A stretch of DNA of 64,000 nt, from assembly GCA_004213025.1 (NCBI GenBank), contig SHBC01000002.1, positions 1 through 64,000 of the forward strand, given 5' to 3'. The notes under the pieces were generated by a model. The model saw only the letters and a program-made list of their open reading frames with translations, was not told where the DNA came from and did no database searches. How positions within the stretch are numbered: position 1 is the stretch's first letter; the number at the start of each line of letters is the position of its first letter. Positions 37,582 to 48,731 of the stretch are shown piece by piece. A program made the position numbers and the translations under genes. The stretch comes from SAR116 cluster bacterium. GTDB lineage: Bacteria; Pseudomonadota; Alphaproteobacteria; Puniceispirillales; Puniceispirillaceae.

Positions 37582-39027
37582 ATGATCCTCTCACCGGTCC
37601 TGAACATCCTCGGCCTGCTGACCACCATTCTGGGGGCGGCAATGCTGATCCCGATGTGTGTCGATCTGTATTTCGGGTCGTCCGATTGGCAGGTTTTCGC
37701 GCTGTCGGCGCTTCTGACAGCCTTTGTCGGTGTGTCGGTATGGCTTGCCACCTCGCAGCGCGAGGGTTTCGATCTTGGCCTGCGGCAGGCATTCCTGCTG
37801 ACCAACGGGTCCTGGATCTCGATCGGCATTTTCGGCGCGCTGCCCTTCATGTTCAGCGAATTGGAGCTCAGCCTCACCGACGCCATATTCGAATCGGTGT
37901 CGGGAATCACCACCACCGGTTCGACCGTTCTGCAGAGCATCGAGATGGCGTCCCCTGGCATCCTGATCTGGCGGGCCCTGCTGCAATGGCTTGGCGGGGT
38001 TGGAATCATCGTCATGGCGATGGCCGTGCTGCCGATGCTGTCGGTTGGTGGGATGCAGCTGTTTCGCACCGAATCCTATGACACCGCTGACAAGGTCGTG
38101 CCGCGCGCGACCCAGCTTGCCGGCGGTATCGGGCTTGTCTATGCCGGGTTGACGGCGACATGGGCGATCATGCTGTCGGTCGCCGGGATGAGCAATTTCG
38201 ACGCTGTCGCGCATGCCATGACGACAATCGCCACCGGCGGTTATTCAACACGGACAGCCTCGATTGCGGCCTTTGATTCGGTGGCCATCGAATGGATCAT
38301 CATCTTCGGCATGATCGTTGGCAGCCTGCCATTCGCGCATTATCTGGCGATGGTTCGCGGCGGCTGGCGGCCACTTCTGCAGGACCCGCAGGTGCGCTGG
38401 TTCCTGGCCCTTCTGGCGTCGGTGGTTCTGGTGCTGATCTGGTTCCTGAGCAAGGACGGCATGCCGGTTACCGTCGCCATCCGCCAGGCAAGCTTCAACG
38501 CCGTCTCGATCATGACCGGCACCGGCTATGGAAGCGCGAACTTCTCGGCCTGGGGCGGGTTTGCCTCTACCCTGCTGCTGATCACAATGTTCATCGGCGG
38601 CTGCGGCGGCTCGACAACCTGCGGCATCAAGATGTTTCGCCTGCAGGTGCTGGCGACAACGGCACGCGTGCAGATCGGCCGCCTGTTGCGCCCGCATGCG
38701 GTGATTCTTGCCTATTACAACCGCCGGCCGGTGGCGAACGAGGTGATGGATTCGGTAATGGGGTTCTTCTACCTCTACATCATCTGTTTTGTCGTCCTGG
38801 CGATCCTGCTTGGCGCCCTTGGCCTTGATTTCATCACCGCCCTGTCAGGTGCGGCAACCTCGATCAGCAATGTCGGGCCGGGGCTTGGCAATCTGATCGG
38901 CGCCGAGGGCAATTTCTCGTCACTGCCGGATCTGGCGAAGTGGATCATGGCATTCGGCATGCTGCTTGGCCGGCTTGAACTGTTCACCGTCCTGGTGATG
39001 CTGAACCCGGGCTTCTGGCGCCGCTAG
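37582..39027 (+). CDS. trkH: TrkH-family potassium uptake protein
   Basis: A 481-aa membrane subunit of a Trk/Ktr potassium transporter. Four pore-loop repeats are visible: GITTTGSTVL, TIATGGYST, MTGTGYGSANF and ISNVGPGLGN, each with the filter glycine. About ten membrane segments. The start at 37582 (MILSPVLNILGLL) fits TrkH; the frame extends to a GTG at 37522. The regulatory NAD-binding TrkA subunit is not adjacent. The leader has a five-copy 11-bp array. Confidence 0.95.
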   Translation: MILSPVLNILGLLTTILGAAMLIPMCVDLYFGSSDWQVFALSALLTAFVGVSVWLATSQREGFDLGLRQAFLLTNGSWISIGIFGALPFMFSELELSLTDAIFESVSGITTTGSTVLQSIEMASPGILIWRALLQWLGGVGIIVMAMAVLPMLSVGGMQLFRTESYDTADKVVPRATQLAGGIGLVYAGLTATWAIMLSVAGMSNFDAVAHAMTTIATGGYSTRTASIAAFDSVAIEWIIIFGMIVGSLPFAHYLAMVRGGWRPLLQDPQVRWFLALLASVVLVLIWFLSKDGMPVTVAIRQASFNAVSIMTGTGYGSANFSAWGGFASTLLLITMFIGGCGGSTTCGIKMFRLQVLATTARVQIGRLLRPHAVILAYYNRRPVANEVMDSVMGFFYLYIICFVVLAILLGALGLDFITALSGAATSISNVGPGLGNLIGAEGNFSSLPDLAKWIMAFGMLLGRLELFTVLVMLNPGFWRR

Positions 39028-39067
39028 ACGGATTTTCCGCCGCGTTCCCCGCGGGAGACTATTCCCA

Positions 39068-39115
39068 GGGAAGGATAACCCCTAAGGAAGGATAACCCCT
39101 AGGGAAGGATAACAT
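39068..39115. repeat. 17-bp tandem repeat, 3 copies, across the lipoprotein stop codon
   Basis: aaggataac recurs at 39071, 39088 and 39105. On the reverse strand the units read GTTATCCTTCCCTAGGG, GTTATCCTTCCTTAGGG and a third with CTGGG. The first TAG is the actual stop, and the second copy carries another TAG in a shifted frame. Confidence 0.93.
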
Positions 39116-39689
39116 TATTGAGCTTGGCAAGCTCGGTCCGGGCCTGGCTGTCCAGCCCGGAAAGCGCTTTGTTCAGACAGGCATTCACCGCGCGCTGCAC
39201 ATCATTCGCCGAGGATGATTCCGGGATTGTCACCGAATGTGATGCCGCCAGCTTGATCATCGCCTGCGACCCGCCAACAGGCTGCAGCCACATCAGCTGG
39301 GCCTCGAACTCGACCCTGATCTCGCTGTCCTGCTGGTCGGTCAGCGCATTCGCAAGCCCGGTCTGCGGTGGCAGCTTGACCTTGGTGACAGCGGCGCGGG
39401 TGATGTCGAGAATCATCTCGCCGCTGCCGCCTGCCGGCAACAGCACCTGTGTCGCCCATTGCGAGACGAGATTGCCGGGATAGGGTTGCTGCAGGTGCCC
39501 GATATAGGGAGGCTTGATCGGCATCTCCCAGTTTTCGATGATCTCGAGCTGGCGCGCGTTGAGCGGCAGCGCCTCGAACCCGGCGGATTTTACAGACACT
39601 GGCTGCGGCGGCGGCGATGAGGCCGTCGTGCAGGCCGCAAGGGCCAGTGACAGCATCAGCATCGGTATGGTCAACACACGCTTCGGCAT
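39099..39689 (-). CDS. Putative lipoprotein of unknown function
   Basis: 196 aa from the ATG at 39689. A signal peptide with lipobox LALAAC (Cys about residue 19) is followed by a TTASSPPPQP linker and a soluble domain with NWEMPIKPPYIGHLQQPYPGNLVSQWATQVL. It is probably an outer- or inner-membrane-anchored periplasmic protein. I do not recognise the family. It is leftward and stands alone after hslO. Its last codons and stop are part of a 17-bp tandem array. Confidence 0.8.
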   Translation of the reverse strand: MPKRVLTIPMLMLSLALAACTTASSPPPQPVSVKSAGFEALPLNARQLEIIENWEMPIKPPYIGHLQQPYPGNLVSQWATQVLLPAGGSGEMILDITRAAVTKVKLPPQTGLANALTDQQDSEIRVEFEAQLMWLQPVGGSQAMIKLAASHSVTIPESSSANDVQRAVNACLNKALSGLDSQARTELAKLNNVILP

Positions 39690-39757
39690 CAGTTGGCATC
39701 TCCCCATTCAAAGGCCTTTCATGCCTACAACAAGAAGGCGGCATGAATATGGCGATG

Positions 39758-40741
39758 TCACTGCCTGGTGATCGGTGGGGCCGTAAAAATCTGGGTGCCG
39801 ATTGGCCCGTCGCTGATGGGCGGGTCGATCGAGCGTGTCGTCTTGCAGAACTCGCAGGTGATATCGATGGTGCCGGAGTCCGTCACCAGATCCGCCAGCT
39901 CTGTGGCTGACATGCGTTCCAGCACGGCAATCGCCCTGTCGGGGCTGCAGCGGCACCTGTCCTCGACAGGCTGCGCCGGCGCCACATGCGGGCGCAGTGA
40001 ATTGAACAGACGGAATATTAGCGCCTCGGGTGCCAGGTCGGGATCGACCATCTCGTCGCGGCGGACCGAGCGAAGCAGCATTTCAGCGGTGTTCCAGGCA
40101 TCATCGCGGTCATCGCGCGACACACCGGCAAGATTGCCACCATCGGCGGCCACCCGCTGCACCATCATCGCGCTGGCTGTCCAGCTGTCACCCGTCCGCC
40201 CGGCCGCGGCGACGATATGGCTGTCGACCTGCTCGGAATTGGCAAACCATGCTGTCGCGGCATCGCTCAGCGTCTCGCCAGTCAATTCAACGATACCCTG
40301 ATAGCGCCCGTTCTCGCCCCCCTGATCGACGGTAAAGGCGGCATAGCCCGATCCAAGCAGCGCCGGAACGCTGGCCGGCAGGCTGGTCGCCATGTCGAGC
40401 CCGACCGGCGGCTGACCATCCTCATCAAAGGCTGTATAGCCGCGAAGCGCGCCATCCGAAGTCATGTCGGCAAGAAGCGTCTTCACATATCCGTCACCCT
40501 TTGCCTGCAGGGTGAACACGCCTTCGAACTTCATGAAGGTCGACAGGCAGGCGGCAATGGCCATCGCCTCGGCCTGGAGACTTGCCACCGCCTCGGGGTA
40601 GCCGTGCCGCGTCAGGATCTGCGTTGCCGGCACACCGACACTGGCAAACCGTCCCCTGATCAGCGCCGTGTCACCATCCTCGCCAGCCAGATAGAAGGGC
40701 AGGATCTGCGCGCCGGCACTGCTTGCATCGATTGACGCCAC
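39758..40741 (-). CDS. hslO: Redox-regulated chaperone Hsp33
   Basis: A 327-aa holdase activated by oxidative stress. The C-terminal zinc-binding switch has CRC (EDRCRCSPDRA) and CEFC (DITCEFCKTTR), the four-Cys pattern. The N-terminal domain includes GRYQGIVELTGETLSDAATAWF, in which Hsp33 QG(I/V)V is typical. The start is GTG at 40741, with GGAG six bases upstream; in-frame sequence further upstream is unconserved. It lies 43 bp behind argF on the same strand. Confidence 0.93.
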   Translation of the reverse strand: MASIDASSAGAQILPFYLAGEDGDTALIRGRFASVGVPATQILTRHGYPEAVASLQAEAMAIAACLSTFMKFEGVFTLQAKGDGYVKTLLADMTSDGALRGYTAFDEDGQPPVGLDMATSLPASVPALLGSGYAAFTVDQGGENGRYQGIVELTGETLSDAATAWFANSEQVDSHIVAAAGRTGDSWTASAMMVQRVAADGGNLAGVSRDDRDDAWNTAEMLLRSVRRDEMVDPDLAPEALIFRLFNSLRPHVAPAQPVEDRCRCSPDRAIAVLERMSATELADLVTDSGTIDITCEFCKTTRSIDPPISDGPIGTQIFTAPPITRQ

Positions 40742-40784
40742 ATGTCTCTCCGCTGCGTTTGCGGGCCGCCGGCCCGGGGGTTTC

Positions 40785-41693
40785 CTAATTGCCGGCCATG
40801 CACCAGGACAGGATGGCCTTTTGCGCATGAAGCCTGTTCTCGGCCTCGTCGAACACCGCCGATTGCGGTCCGTCAATCACCTCGGCGGTGATCTCCATGC
40901 CGCGCCAGGCAGGAAGACAATGCAGGACGATGGCATCGCCTGCCGCCACTTCAAGAAGTTCGCGATTCATCTGAAACGGTTTGAAGTCCTCGCGGCGGGA
41001 GCCTTCCTCATCGCCCATAGAAATCCAGACATCGGTGACCAGGGTCTGGCTGTCGGCGGCCGCCTCCTTCGCCGAATCATACAGCAGCAGATCGGCGCCC
41101 TCGGCCCGCGCCCAGGCCATCAGCTCTGCCGCCGGGGCATAGCCTTCCGGGCAGGCAAGCCGCAGCTGGAAGCCGAATCTGGCAGCCGCCTCGATCCAGC
41201 TTGCCGCTACGTTATTGCCATCGCCGATCCAGGTCACAATCTGGCCGTCAAGCGCGCCATGACGTTCGATCATCGTCTGCAGGTCGGCCATGATCTGGCA
41301 GGGGTGCGAGCGCGCGGTCAGCGCATTGACCACCGGCACGCTGGCATGCTCGGCAAGAGTCAAAAGCGTTTCATGGGCAAAACAGCGGATGGTGATGGCG
41401 TCGACATAGCGTGACAGCACGCGCGCCGTATCCTCGATGCTCTCCCCGCGACCAATCTGCAAATCCTGCGCCGACAGCATCAGCGGTGTGCCGCCAAGCT
41501 GCGTGATGCCGACCTCGAAGGACACGCGGGTGCGGGTCGAGGGCTTTTCAAAAATCATCGCCACGCTTTTCCCGGCAAGCGGTTTCGCCGTTTCGGCACC
41601 TGCCTTCAGCGCCGACTTCGTCACCGCGGCATCATCCAGCATGCCCTGCAGCGTCTCGGCGCTGAAATCACGTATATCCAGGAAATGTCGCAT
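40785..41693 (-). CDS. argF: Ornithine carbamoyltransferase
   Basis: Makes citrulline from ornithine and carbamoyl phosphate. 302 aa. Carbamoyl-phosphate loop STRTR, HPCQIMADLQT, ornithine-binding and catalytic HCLPAWRG are all present, and the length is normal. The ATG shares its A with the argD stop (TGATG), so argD-argF are coupled. The third arginine gene of the window (argH) is 14 kb away. Confidence 0.97.
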   Translation of the reverse strand: MRHFLDIRDFSAETLQGMLDDAAVTKSALKAGAETAKPLAGKSVAMIFEKPSTRTRVSFEVGITQLGGTPLMLSAQDLQIGRGESIEDTARVLSRYVDAITIRCFAHETLLTLAEHASVPVVNALTARSHPCQIMADLQTMIERHGALDGQIVTWIGDGNNVAASWIEAAARFGFQLRLACPEGYAPAAELMAWARAEGADLLLYDSAKEAAADSQTLVTDVWISMGDEEGSRREDFKPFQMNRELLEVAAGDAIVLHCLPAWRGMEITAEVIDGPQSAVFDEAENRLHAQKAILSWCMAGN

Positions 41694-42964
41694 CAGCGGC
41701 CGTCCTTTTCTTGGGCCTTTTCTTGGGCCTTTTCTTGGGCCTGCTGTGCGGCCATCTTGGAGAGGCCCATTTTACCAAGGGCCATATCGAAACCTTCGAC
41801 CGCCAGCCTGATCTCGTCCTCGCCGATGATCAGTGGCGGCAGGAACCGGACGGTGTTCTCACCCGCCGGCACGGTCAGTATCTTCAGCTCGCGAAGCGCC
41901 GCCACCACGTCGCCGGCCGGCACGGTATCGGCAAGCCGCACCCCACACAGGAAGCCACGCCCCCTGATTTCGGCGATGGCATCGGGATGGCGTTCTGCCG
42001 CCTCGGCCAGCAGGCCGCGCATGAAGTCGGCGCGGCGGCGCACATCCTCAAGAAAACCCGGCGCCGTCACCTCGTCGAGAATGACTTCGGCCACCGCCAT
42101 GGCCAGCGGGTTGCCGGCAAAGGTCGAGCCATGCGTTCCGGGGGTCATCGCGTTGCCAACAGCGGTGCTGGCGATGACCGCGCCGACCGGAAACCCGCCA
42201 CCAAGGCCCTTTGCCATGGCAATGATGTCGGGCACGATGCCGGATGTCTGGTAGGCAAACAGGGTGCCGGTACGGCCAATGCCCGACTGCACCTCGTCGG
42301 CGATCACCAGCGCCCCGAACTCATCAGCCGCCTGGCGAACGCCGCGAAGATAATCGTCATGCGCGTTACGGGCACCGCCCTCGCCCTGAACAGGCTCGAT
42401 CATCACCGCCGCAACATGGTCGCCAAGCGCGGCACGAAGCTCGTTCAGATTGCCGAAGGGAACATGATCAAACCCGTCCGGCATCGGGCCGAACCCGGTG
42501 CGGTTGGCCGGCTTGTCAGTGGCCGCAAGCATGCCAAGTGTCCGCCCGTGGAACGAGCCGGTGGCGCACAGGATGGTCGTGCGGTCGGGCTGTCCGCTTT
42601 CATAGGCGGCGCGGCGGGCCATCTTCACGGCGGATTCATTTGCCTCGGCGCCGGAATTGCAGAAATAGACCTGATCGAGGCCGGTCAGCGACGCCAGCTT
42701 TTCGGCCACCCGTTCCTGGCCCGGAATGCGGTAGAGGTTCGAGGTGTGCCACAGCTTGCCAGCCTGATCGCGCAGCGCGTCGATCAGCGCCGGATGCGAA
42801 TGGCCAAGCGTGTTCACGGCGATGCCGCTTGCGCAGTCAAGATAGCGCTCGCCATCATCAGTAATCAGCCAGCAGCCATCCCCGCGAACGAAGGACAAAT
42901 CGGCGCGGCCATAGGTTTTCATCACCGCCGATGCCGGCGTCTTGGTTGTTTGCGAAGCTGTCAT
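41693..42964 (-). CDS. argD: Acetylornithine aminotransferase
   Basis: A 423-aa PLP enzyme of arginine (and possibly diaminopimelate) synthesis. FCNSGAEANESAVKMAR, SFHGRTLGMLAAT, MIEPVQGEGG, the aspartate in ADEVQSGIGRTG and the PLP lysine in AMAKGLGGGFPVGA are clear. The start at 42964 (MTASQTTKTP) is chosen; the longer frame has no support. The C-terminal tail QAQEKAQEKAQEKDGR is not normal for ArgD and comes from a 12-bp triplication. Confidence 0.96.
   Translation of the reverse strand: MTASQTTKTPASAVMKTYGRADLSFVRGDGCWLITDDGERYLDCASGIAVNTLGHSHPALIDALRDQAGKLWHTSNLYRIPGQERVAEKLASLTGLDQVYFCNSGAEANESAVKMARRAAYESGQPDRTTILCATGSFHGRTLGMLAATDKPANRTGFGPMPDGFDHVPFGNLNELRAALGDHVAAVMIEPVQGEGGARNAHDDYLRGVRQAADEFGALVIADEVQSGIGRTGTLFAYQTSGIVPDIIAMAKGLGGGFPVGAVIASTAVGNAMTPGTHGSTFAGNPLAMAVAEVILDEVTAPGFLEDVRRRADFMRGLLAEAAERHPDAIAEIRGRGFLCGVRLADTVPAGDVVAALRELKILTVPAGENTVRFLPPLIIGEDEIRLAVEGFDMALGKMGLSKMAAQQAQEKAQEKAQEKDGR
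41704..41739. repeat. 12-bp perfect tandem repeat, 3 copies, at the argD C-terminus
   Basis: ccttttcttggg three times, coding in reverse for (A)QEK repeated. It ends 8 bp before the argD stop and 10 bp before the argF start. Confidence 0.96.
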
Positions 42965-43053
42965 GTCGAGTTCCGTTTTTTCGGCCCGTCCTTCACGGGC
43001 CATGATCTGTCTGTCTGCCGTTGCGGGCGGCGTGTCGGCACCGGTGGTCAAAG

Positions 43054-43100
43054 CCCCAAAAACCAAACCACCAGCACGTCGGCGACGGCACCGGTGGTTT
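43054..43100 (-). terminator. Possible terminator of the dCTP deaminase gene
   Basis: Leftward reading gives AAACCACC ... GGTGGTTT (8-bp stem, 20-nt interior with some pairing), then GGTTTTTGGGG. It lies about 80 bp past the gene end and before argD. The long interior makes it uncertain. Confidence 0.4.
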
Positions 43101-43181
43101 CACTCGCGGCATCGGAAGGCTGCCAAATTCGGCATTTCCGCCAAACTTGTCAAGGCGTTTGCAGGGCTGCTTCCGATCCGG

Positions 43182-44342
43182 TCAGTCCTGGATGAAATGC
43201 TTGGCGAGTCGCAGACCCTGGGACTGGTAATTCGATCCCGATCCGCTGGCGCCATAAAGGCTGTCCGGCACCGCCGCCATCGGTTCATAGACAAGGCGGC
43301 AGACCGTCTGGCCCTCCTCGATCAGAAACGGCACATCATGCGATCGCACCTCGAGAACGGCGCGGGTCGCGCCGGCGCCAAGTTCCTTCATGCCGAAGCC
43401 GGGATCGAAGAAGCCGGCATAATGCGCGCGAAATTCACCAACGCGCGTGTCATAGGCCCGCATCTCGGCAGCATGGTCACGCGGCACGGTGACATATTCA
43501 TGGCTTGCCAGAATGTAGAATTCATCGGGATGCAGCACCAGACCGCCAGCCACAAGATCAGCCGCCGTCAGCCGTTCCCAGAACGCATCAACCTGGCAGG
43601 TCGCCGGCGCATCGATATCGATCAGACCGGCATGCTTGCGGGCCCGCCAACCGATGATGCCGGTGTTCTCATCCGGGGTCAGATTGACGCCAAGCGCCAC
43701 CCCGTCGCGAATGTCGACATCATCCGCCCCGCGCACCAGCCCGACATCGCGCTGCAGGGCGATCATCGCGGCGTCCGACATTGCCGCGGGACCGCGCCGC
43801 AGACGGAGCTGTGACAGGCACGATCCGGGGCGCACCAGAACCGAAAAGGTTCGCGGTGAAATCTCGGCATAGAGCGGGCCCTGATAGCCGTCGGGAACAG
43901 CCTCGAACTCTGGCGCCTGATCGGCAATCAGGCGGGTGAAGATATCCAGCCTTCCGGTCGAACTTTTCGGGTTCGCCATGGCGCTCAACCCGGCGGCGAG
44001 GCGGAGCGATTCCTGAAGCTCGACAATATAGACGCAGCCGCGTTCCAGCACCGCCCCGCCGGTCAGGTCGATCTGGTGCATGGCGACGCGGGCAAGCTTG
44101 TCCTCGACGCGCATCTCGGCGCCGGGAAGAAAGGATGACTGCACGCGCCAGGCACGGCTGCCAAGCCGCAAATCCAGGCTTGCCGGCTGCAGCTGTGCGT
44201 CGGTGATCGGTGTGGCGGCGCTGATCATGCCGGATTCGATGGCACCGCGGATTTCCTGCACTGGCAGGATGCCCTCGTTCAAACCGGTCTTCGATTGTCC
44301 ATCATTCATCTTGCTGTCAGCCACCATGCCCCCGCCAGTCAT
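43182..44342 (-). CDS. 2'-deoxycytidine 5'-triphosphate deaminase, long form
   Basis: A 386-aa protein of the alphaproteobacterial long Dcd family, roughly a tandem of two dUTPase-like folds. Recognisable segments: PASLDLRLGSRAWRV, NPKSSTGRLDIFTRLI, YAEISPRTFSVLVRPGSCLSQ, and a C-terminal FDPGFGMKELGAGATRAVLEVRSHDVPF. It supplies dUMP precursors or controls dCTP. ATGs at 44327 and 44309 are possible alternative starts. It lies 13 bp after the ABC-2 permease on the same strand. Confidence 0.88.
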   Translation of the reverse strand: MTGGGMVADSKMNDGQSKTGLNEGILPVQEIRGAIESGMISAATPITDAQLQPASLDLRLGSRAWRVQSSFLPGAEMRVEDKLARVAMHQIDLTGGAVLERGCVYIVELQESLRLAAGLSAMANPKSSTGRLDIFTRLIADQAPEFEAVPDGYQGPLYAEISPRTFSVLVRPGSCLSQLRLRRGPAAMSDAAMIALQRDVGLVRGADDVDIRDGVALGVNLTPDENTGIIGWRARKHAGLIDIDAPATCQVDAFWERLTAADLVAGGLVLHPDEFYILASHEYVTVPRDHAAEMRAYDTRVGEFRAHYAGFFDPGFGMKELGAGATRAVLEVRSHDVPFLIEEGQTVCRLVYEPMAAVPDSLYGASGSGSNYQSQGLRLAKHFIQD

Positions 44343-44355
44343 CCGCCCTGTTCCC

Positions 44356-45219
44356 TCAACTTTTCAGCCGATAGCCGGATTTCAGCACACGGTAGCACAG
44401 CCATCCCAGAACACCATTCACAACGACAAGACAGACAAGGCCCGTCATGATGGGGCGATCGGCAATGCCAAGAAGGCCATAGCGAAACCCGTCAATGGCA
44501 TAGAAGAACGGGTTCAGCGTGGCGATGGTGTCGAAGGGCGAAGGCAGCCGTTCCACCGAATAGAAGGTGCCCGACAGAAAGGCCAGTGGCTGGATCACGA
44601 AATTGGTGATGGCGGCCATCTCATCGAACTTGTTGGCCCAGATGCCGGCCAGAATGCCGGCAAAGGCAAGCGCCAGCGACCCCAGCACGAGAAAGGCAAA
44701 CGCCACCAGCGGCGCGGCAGGCATCGACAGCCCGCCAAACAGCCCAAGCACGACAGCGGCGACAAGGCCAACGGCGATGCCGCGGGTCATCCCGCCGGCA
44801 GCCAGCCCGACAAGAAGCTCTGTCGGGCCGATCGGCGGCATCAGAAGATCGACAATATTGCCCTGTACCTTCGAGACAACGAGGGAGGATGAGGTGTTGG
44901 CAAAGGCGTTTTGCAGGACCGTCATCATCACCAGCCCGGGAACAAGGAAGGCGATGAAATCGACATCCCCCGCCAGCTGCGCGCGCTCGCCAATGGCCAC
45001 CGCGAACACCATCAGGAACAGCATCGAGGTGATCACGGGGGCGGCGACGGTCTGCATCGCCACCTTCGCGAAACGATGCACCTCGCGCCTGTAGAGGGTC
45101 CACAGCCCAATCCAGTTAACGCGCCCGATCTGGACTGGCCGCACCACAGGCGGGTGGGAACGGGTGATGTGCCGGATTTCGGGATCGGAGGCCGGGGCCG
45201 AGGATGTCTGGTCATTCAT
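44356..45219 (-). CDS. ABC-2 type transporter permease
   Basis: A 287-aa membrane permease with six predicted segments and the ABC-2 signature region (FVIQPLAFLSGTFYSVERLP, NPFFYAIDGFRYGLLG). These half-transporters export polysaccharides, drugs or other solutes, but need an ATPase that is not adjacent here. The first 45 residues are cytoplasmic and polar. Substrate unknown. It precedes the dCTP deaminase gene by 13 bp. Confidence 0.9.
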   Translation of the reverse strand: MNDQTSSAPASDPEIRHITRSHPPVVRPVQIGRVNWIGLWTLYRREVHRFAKVAMQTVAAPVITSMLFLMVFAVAIGERAQLAGDVDFIAFLVPGLVMMTVLQNAFANTSSSLVVSKVQGNIVDLLMPPIGPTELLVGLAAGGMTRGIAVGLVAAVVLGLFGGLSMPAAPLVAFAFLVLGSLALAFAGILAGIWANKFDEMAAITNFVIQPLAFLSGTFYSVERLPSPFDTIATLNPFFYAIDGFRYGLLGIADRPIMTGLVCLVVVNGVLGWLCYRVLKSGYRLKS

Positions 45220-45368
45220 GCCGCAGAAGATAGGCCTGCCGGGGCGGTTTCGCAATATCGGCCACACCGGTGGAAGGGACAGATGAAACGGTGGCAGTGG
45301 CAGTGGTGGTGGCGGTGTGGGCGCCCGGCTGATAGGGTTGATGCCAGCCCGACGGAGAGCCGCATCCG

Positions 45369-45920
45369 ATGACCGACAGGAAACCGGCAGCAGAACGCCG
45401 CCTGATGAACAAGGCCGTCCATTATCTTGGACGCTACACCGCATCGCGGCAGCGTCTTCGCGAGGTGTTGCGCCGCTTCGCCATGCGCAAGCTCGACTCA
45501 CATGACAAGGCCGAGGTGACGCGCGCCATCGAGGTGGTGGTCGATGATTGCGCCAGGCTTGGCTATGTCGATGACACCGCCTTTGCGCTTTCCAAGGCCC
45601 GCAGCAAGCGTCGTGGCGGGCGCTCGGCGCTGGCCATCCGCCGCAGCCTGCAGGAACATTCCATTGACGCTGACCTTGTCGACGAGGCGCTTGCCGCCGC
45701 CGATGAGGATACAAGCGATGGCGAGCTTGTCGCCGCGCTTCGCCATGCGGCGCGCCGACGGCTCGGTCCCTATGCCACCCGCCCGGGTGACGAGACAACG
45801 CGGCAGCGCCATCTTGCCTCGCTGGCGCGGGCCGGCTTCTCGCTTGGCATCGCCCGCCAGGTGCTGGATCTTGAGGATGTGGACGCGGCCGAACGGTTGG
45901 TCGGCGAGCTGCATTGCTAG
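45369..45920 (+). CDS. recX: Regulatory protein RecX
   Basis: A 183-aa helical-repeat protein that modulates RecA filaments. YLGRYTASRQRLREVLRRFAMRK, LGYVDDTAFALSKARSKRRGGRSALAIRRSL and a late FLARAGFS-like LASLARAGFSLGIARQVL are typical of RecX. recA is not adjacent. It is divergent from the ABC-2 permease. Confidence 0.9.
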   Translation: MTDRKPAAERRLMNKAVHYLGRYTASRQRLREVLRRFAMRKLDSHDKAEVTRAIEVVVDDCARLGYVDDTAFALSKARSKRRGGRSALAIRRSLQEHSIDADLVDEALAAADEDTSDGELVAALRHAARRRLGPYATRPGDETTRQRHLASLARAGFSLGIARQVLDLEDVDAAERLVGELHC

Positions 45921-46050
45921 CCAGCGCGCGCGCCTTGCGATGCGCCGTGCCATCGGTCTAAACTGCCCTCAAGAGATCAATCGCCACCAACGTTCTTGCA
46001 TGGTTGGGGATCATGCATGACGGGCGGCACGCCGAATCGGAGGAATATCA

Positions 46051-47980
<1,930 letters not shown>

Positions 47981-47991
<11 letters not shown>

Positions 47992-48032
47992 TCAGAATCG
48001 CCAGCCAGAATCGCTAGTCAAAATCTCTGGGG
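47981..48032. repeat. 13-bp tandem repeat, about 4 copies, across the acs stop codon
   Basis: agaatcgctaatc, agaatcgccagcc, agaatcgctagtc, aaaatctctgggg. The TAA in the first copy is the acs stop; the third copy has TAG at the corresponding place. Confidence 0.92.
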
Positions 48033-48058
48033 CTATCGGCGCTTGGGTCCGGGCCAGT

Positions 48059-48090
48059 GATGGCGTGCGCTGTCGATGGTGTGCGCCGTC
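48059..48090. repeat. 16-bp tandem repeat, 2 copies, at the 3' end of the LuxR-type regulator
   Basis: gatggcgtgcgctgtc and gatggtgtgcgccgtc (two differences). The second copy touches the reverse-strand stop codon at 48089-48091. Confidence 0.85.
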
Positions 48091-48709
48091 ACCGAATCTG
48101 CAACTCATTTGCCCGGCAGACAGCGTGAAGCCGGTTGCGCGCGCCAAGCTTGCCGCGAAGACTCTTGATGTGATGCTTTACCGTGACCTCGCTGAGAGAC
48201 AGCGATTTGGCGATGTCGCGGTTGCTCAGCCCATTGCGCAACCCGGCAAGCACATCATGTTCACGGCGTGTCAGTTCGATCGATAGCGGCGGCGTGGCGG
48301 TCATCATGTCAGCAGGAATATAGCGTTCACCGGCGATAAGCAGGCGAAGCGCGCCCAGATAGGCGCCAGGGCTGAGATTATAGGGCAGAAACCCGGCCGC
48401 GCCGGCAGCCGTGAGATCAGCAATCGACACATTGTCGGGCCGTGAATCCGTGACCGCGACTGGCAGCCGGTGGCGACAATCCCGGCGAAATTGCCGCAAG
48501 CCCTGAAGACCCTGCATGTCGGACATCTGCAGATCGAGCACCACCACCGCCAGCTCGTCCGTTTCATTGGCCAGAGCCACCGCCTCGGCGAGGCTTGCCG
48601 CAGTGAGAACGGTGAGACCCGCATCGGCAATCACCTGATGGTTCTGCACAAGGTGGTTTTGCGCAAAATCACGACTGAGGCTATTTTCAAAGGCCAGCAG
48701 AACGCGCAT
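48089..48709 (-). CDS. LuxR-family regulator with a degenerate receiver domain
   Basis: 206 aa. Residues 1-125 form a receiver-like domain with a candidate phosphoacceptor D59 (VVVLDLQMSD). The acidic pair near the N-terminus is replaced (LLAFENS) and the conserved lysine position reads GFLPYNLSP, without Lys. The C-terminal HTH is standard: LTRREHDVLAGLRNGLSNRDIAKSL, then SEVTVKHHIKSLRGKLGARNR. It is probably an atypical regulator not driven by ordinary phosphorylation; no kinase is adjacent. The start at 48709 is preferred over 48757. Confidence 0.88.
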   Translation of the reverse strand: MRVLLAFENSLSRDFAQNHLVQNHQVIADAGLTVLTAASLAEAVALANETDELAVVVLDLQMSDMQGLQGLRQFRRDCRHRLPVAVTDSRPDNVSIADLTAAGAAGFLPYNLSPGAYLGALRLLIAGERYIPADMMTATPPLSIELTRREHDVLAGLRNGLSNRDIAKSLSLSEVTVKHHIKSLRGKLGARNRLHAVCRANELQIR

Positions 48710-48731
48710 CAAAACCTCCTTGATTGGATCT

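Noticed and set aside
43036..43101. cggcaccggtggt twice, 50 bp apart, after the dCTP deaminase gene
   Set aside because: Not tandem; the second copy forms one arm of a possible terminator, and a regulatory meaning cannot be supported.
45283..45322. ggtggcagtggcagtggtggtgg low-complexity stretch upstream of recX
   Set aside because: Only 3-6 bp periodicity; unlike the 11-19 bp arrays, it could be ordinary GC-rich slippage.
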